From assembly GCA_017518025.1 (NCBI GenBank), contig JAFWWR010000331.1, positions 1 through 5,675 of the forward strand: a DNA stretch of 5,675 bases. The letters run 5' to 3'. A program made the position numbers and the translations under genes. Below are positions 5,104 through 5,675 of the stretch, in pieces. Source of the DNA: Clostridia bacterium (lineage in GTDB: Bacteria > Bacillota > Clostridia > Oscillospirales > CAG-272). Under the pieces are notes generated by a model. The model saw nothing but the letters and a program-made list of their open reading frames with translations. It searched no databases and had not been told where the DNA came from. How positions within the stretch are numbered: the stretch's first letter is position 1; each line of letters begins with the position of its first letter.

Positions 5104-5675
5104 ATGGGCAGAAAATTTCCATTTACGATGTGGACGTACAATCCCATCGAAGACTTTACACCCGATGAGGTGGACGTGTGGGCTGACTGCGGCATGACCG
5201 CGCCCATGGCGCCGAAAACGGAACTCAGCCAGGATCCCGGGATCCTTATCCCGTTCCTCGACAAAGCGGCCGGGAGAGGGGTCAAGCTGATCGCCAATTA
5301 CGACGGGCTCGGATACCGCGGGATGCACGCCATGGGAGCGGCGGAATACGAAAGACAGCTCCGCAGGATCGTTGACGTGATCGGGGATCACCCGGGACTC
5401 TACGGCTTCTGCGTGGGCGACGAACCCCGCCTTCCCGAACACATGGAGGCGACCAAGGAGTGCGTCGTGGTGAACAAAAAGGTGGCTCCCCACCTGACCC
5501 CCTTCATCAACTACCGCGGCTCCACCATCGATTTCGATCCCGAACAGCTTGGCGGACGCGACCCCGCGGGCTGGTTCAGGTACGTAGCGGACGAGAGCGG
5601 CTGCCGCGAGTTCTGCTTCGACGATTACAGCCAGACCATCAACGACGGCGGCGGCAAGACCATGTTCCTCGACGG
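5104..5675 (+). CDS. Putative (beta/alpha)8-barrel glycoside hydrolase, paralog 3 (partial)
   Basis: The first 190 residues are present; the reading frame is still open at the window end. It aligns from its first residues with the two upstream genes: FPFTMWTYN (5-13), FTPDEVDVWADCG (18-30), YGFCVGDEP (100-108, E107 as the candidate acid/base) and APHLTPFINY (128-137). EFCFDDYSQTINDG (169-182) also aligns. It starts 25 bases after paralog 2, so all three are probably co-transcribed. Some positions agree with paralog 2 (DVWADCG, VNKKVAPHL, LGGRD) and others with paralog 1 (FCFD, QTINDG), so it is not a simple recent copy of either. Its loop after strand 3 (NYDGLGYRGMHAMG, 65-78) differs most. 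The barrel half with strands 7 and 8 and the beta-sandwich are outside the window. Confidence 0.85.
   Translation, partial: MGRKFPFTMWTYNPIEDFTPDEVDVWADCGMTAPMAPKTELSQDPGILIPFLDKAAGRGVKLIANYDGLGYRGMHAMGAAEYERQLRRIVDVIGDHPGLYGFCVGDEPRLPEHMEATKECVVVNKKVAPHLTPFINYRGSTIDFDPEQLGGRDPAGWFRYVADESGCREFCFDDYSQTINDGGGKTMFLD

Noticed and set aside
4229..5197. Overlapping plus-strand frame of 322 codons inside paralog 2
   Set aside because: It is rich in Arg, Gly and Pro without a recognisable fold and continues past the stop of the real gene into the next one; a frame shadow.
3897..5297. Long open frame of 466 codons on the minus strand
   Set aside because: It spans antisense to two separate plus-strand genes and their gap, as expected for a codon-bias shadow; no family resemblance seen.
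2632..5675. Tandem repeat or CRISPR-like array
   Set aside because: The repetition is at the level of whole genes with protein-level similarity; there are no short direct repeats with spacers.

Overview
The window looks like chromosomal DNA from an uncultured gut-type Clostridium relative (Clostridia, possibly Oscillospirales or Christensenellales). The basis is inference: GC-rich genes with strong AGGAGG-like ribosome binding sites, a consensus TGnTATAAT promoter, a Firmicutes-type lipoprotein signal, and a pair of hairpin repeats of a kind I recall as abundant in such genomes. No tRNA, rRNA, CRISPR, transposase or phage gene is visible. All convincing genes are on the plus strand.

Left block (1-1780): the last 23 codons of an AMP-forming acyl-CoA synthetase are followed after 18 bases by a complete FAD-dependent dehydrogenase of the COG2509 type. 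The genes are probably co-transcribed. After them lies a stretch of about 490 bases without a gene. It holds two REP-like hairpin repeats facing each other (1502-1656), then a strong two-way intrinsic terminator (1745-1780).

Middle (1783-2593): an extended -10 promoter starts directly after that terminator and drives a leader of about 160 bases rich in short hairpins. The leader has a second promoter-like element over an inverted repeat, and a hairpin that shows AGGA in its loop. Next comes a small lipoprotein of unknown function (1980-2525), then a perfect 14-bp hairpin without a proper U-tract (2561-2593).

Right block (2632-5675): three tandem, closely related genes, the third cut by the window end. 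They encode cytosolic proteins of about 400 residues that read as (beta/alpha)8 barrels with a C-terminal beta-sandwich, resembling clan GH-A glycoside hydrolases. A GDEP motif sits where the acid/base glutamate is expected, but the usual second glutamate is not obvious. The three copies keep the core and differ in loops, which suggests duplication followed by specialisation.

Inferred joint role: the lipoprotein and the barrel proteins may form one transcription unit, with the hairpin setting the ratio between the surface protein and the cytosolic enzymes. This tandem paralog array is the least explained and most interesting part of the window. The substrate cannot be read from the sequence.
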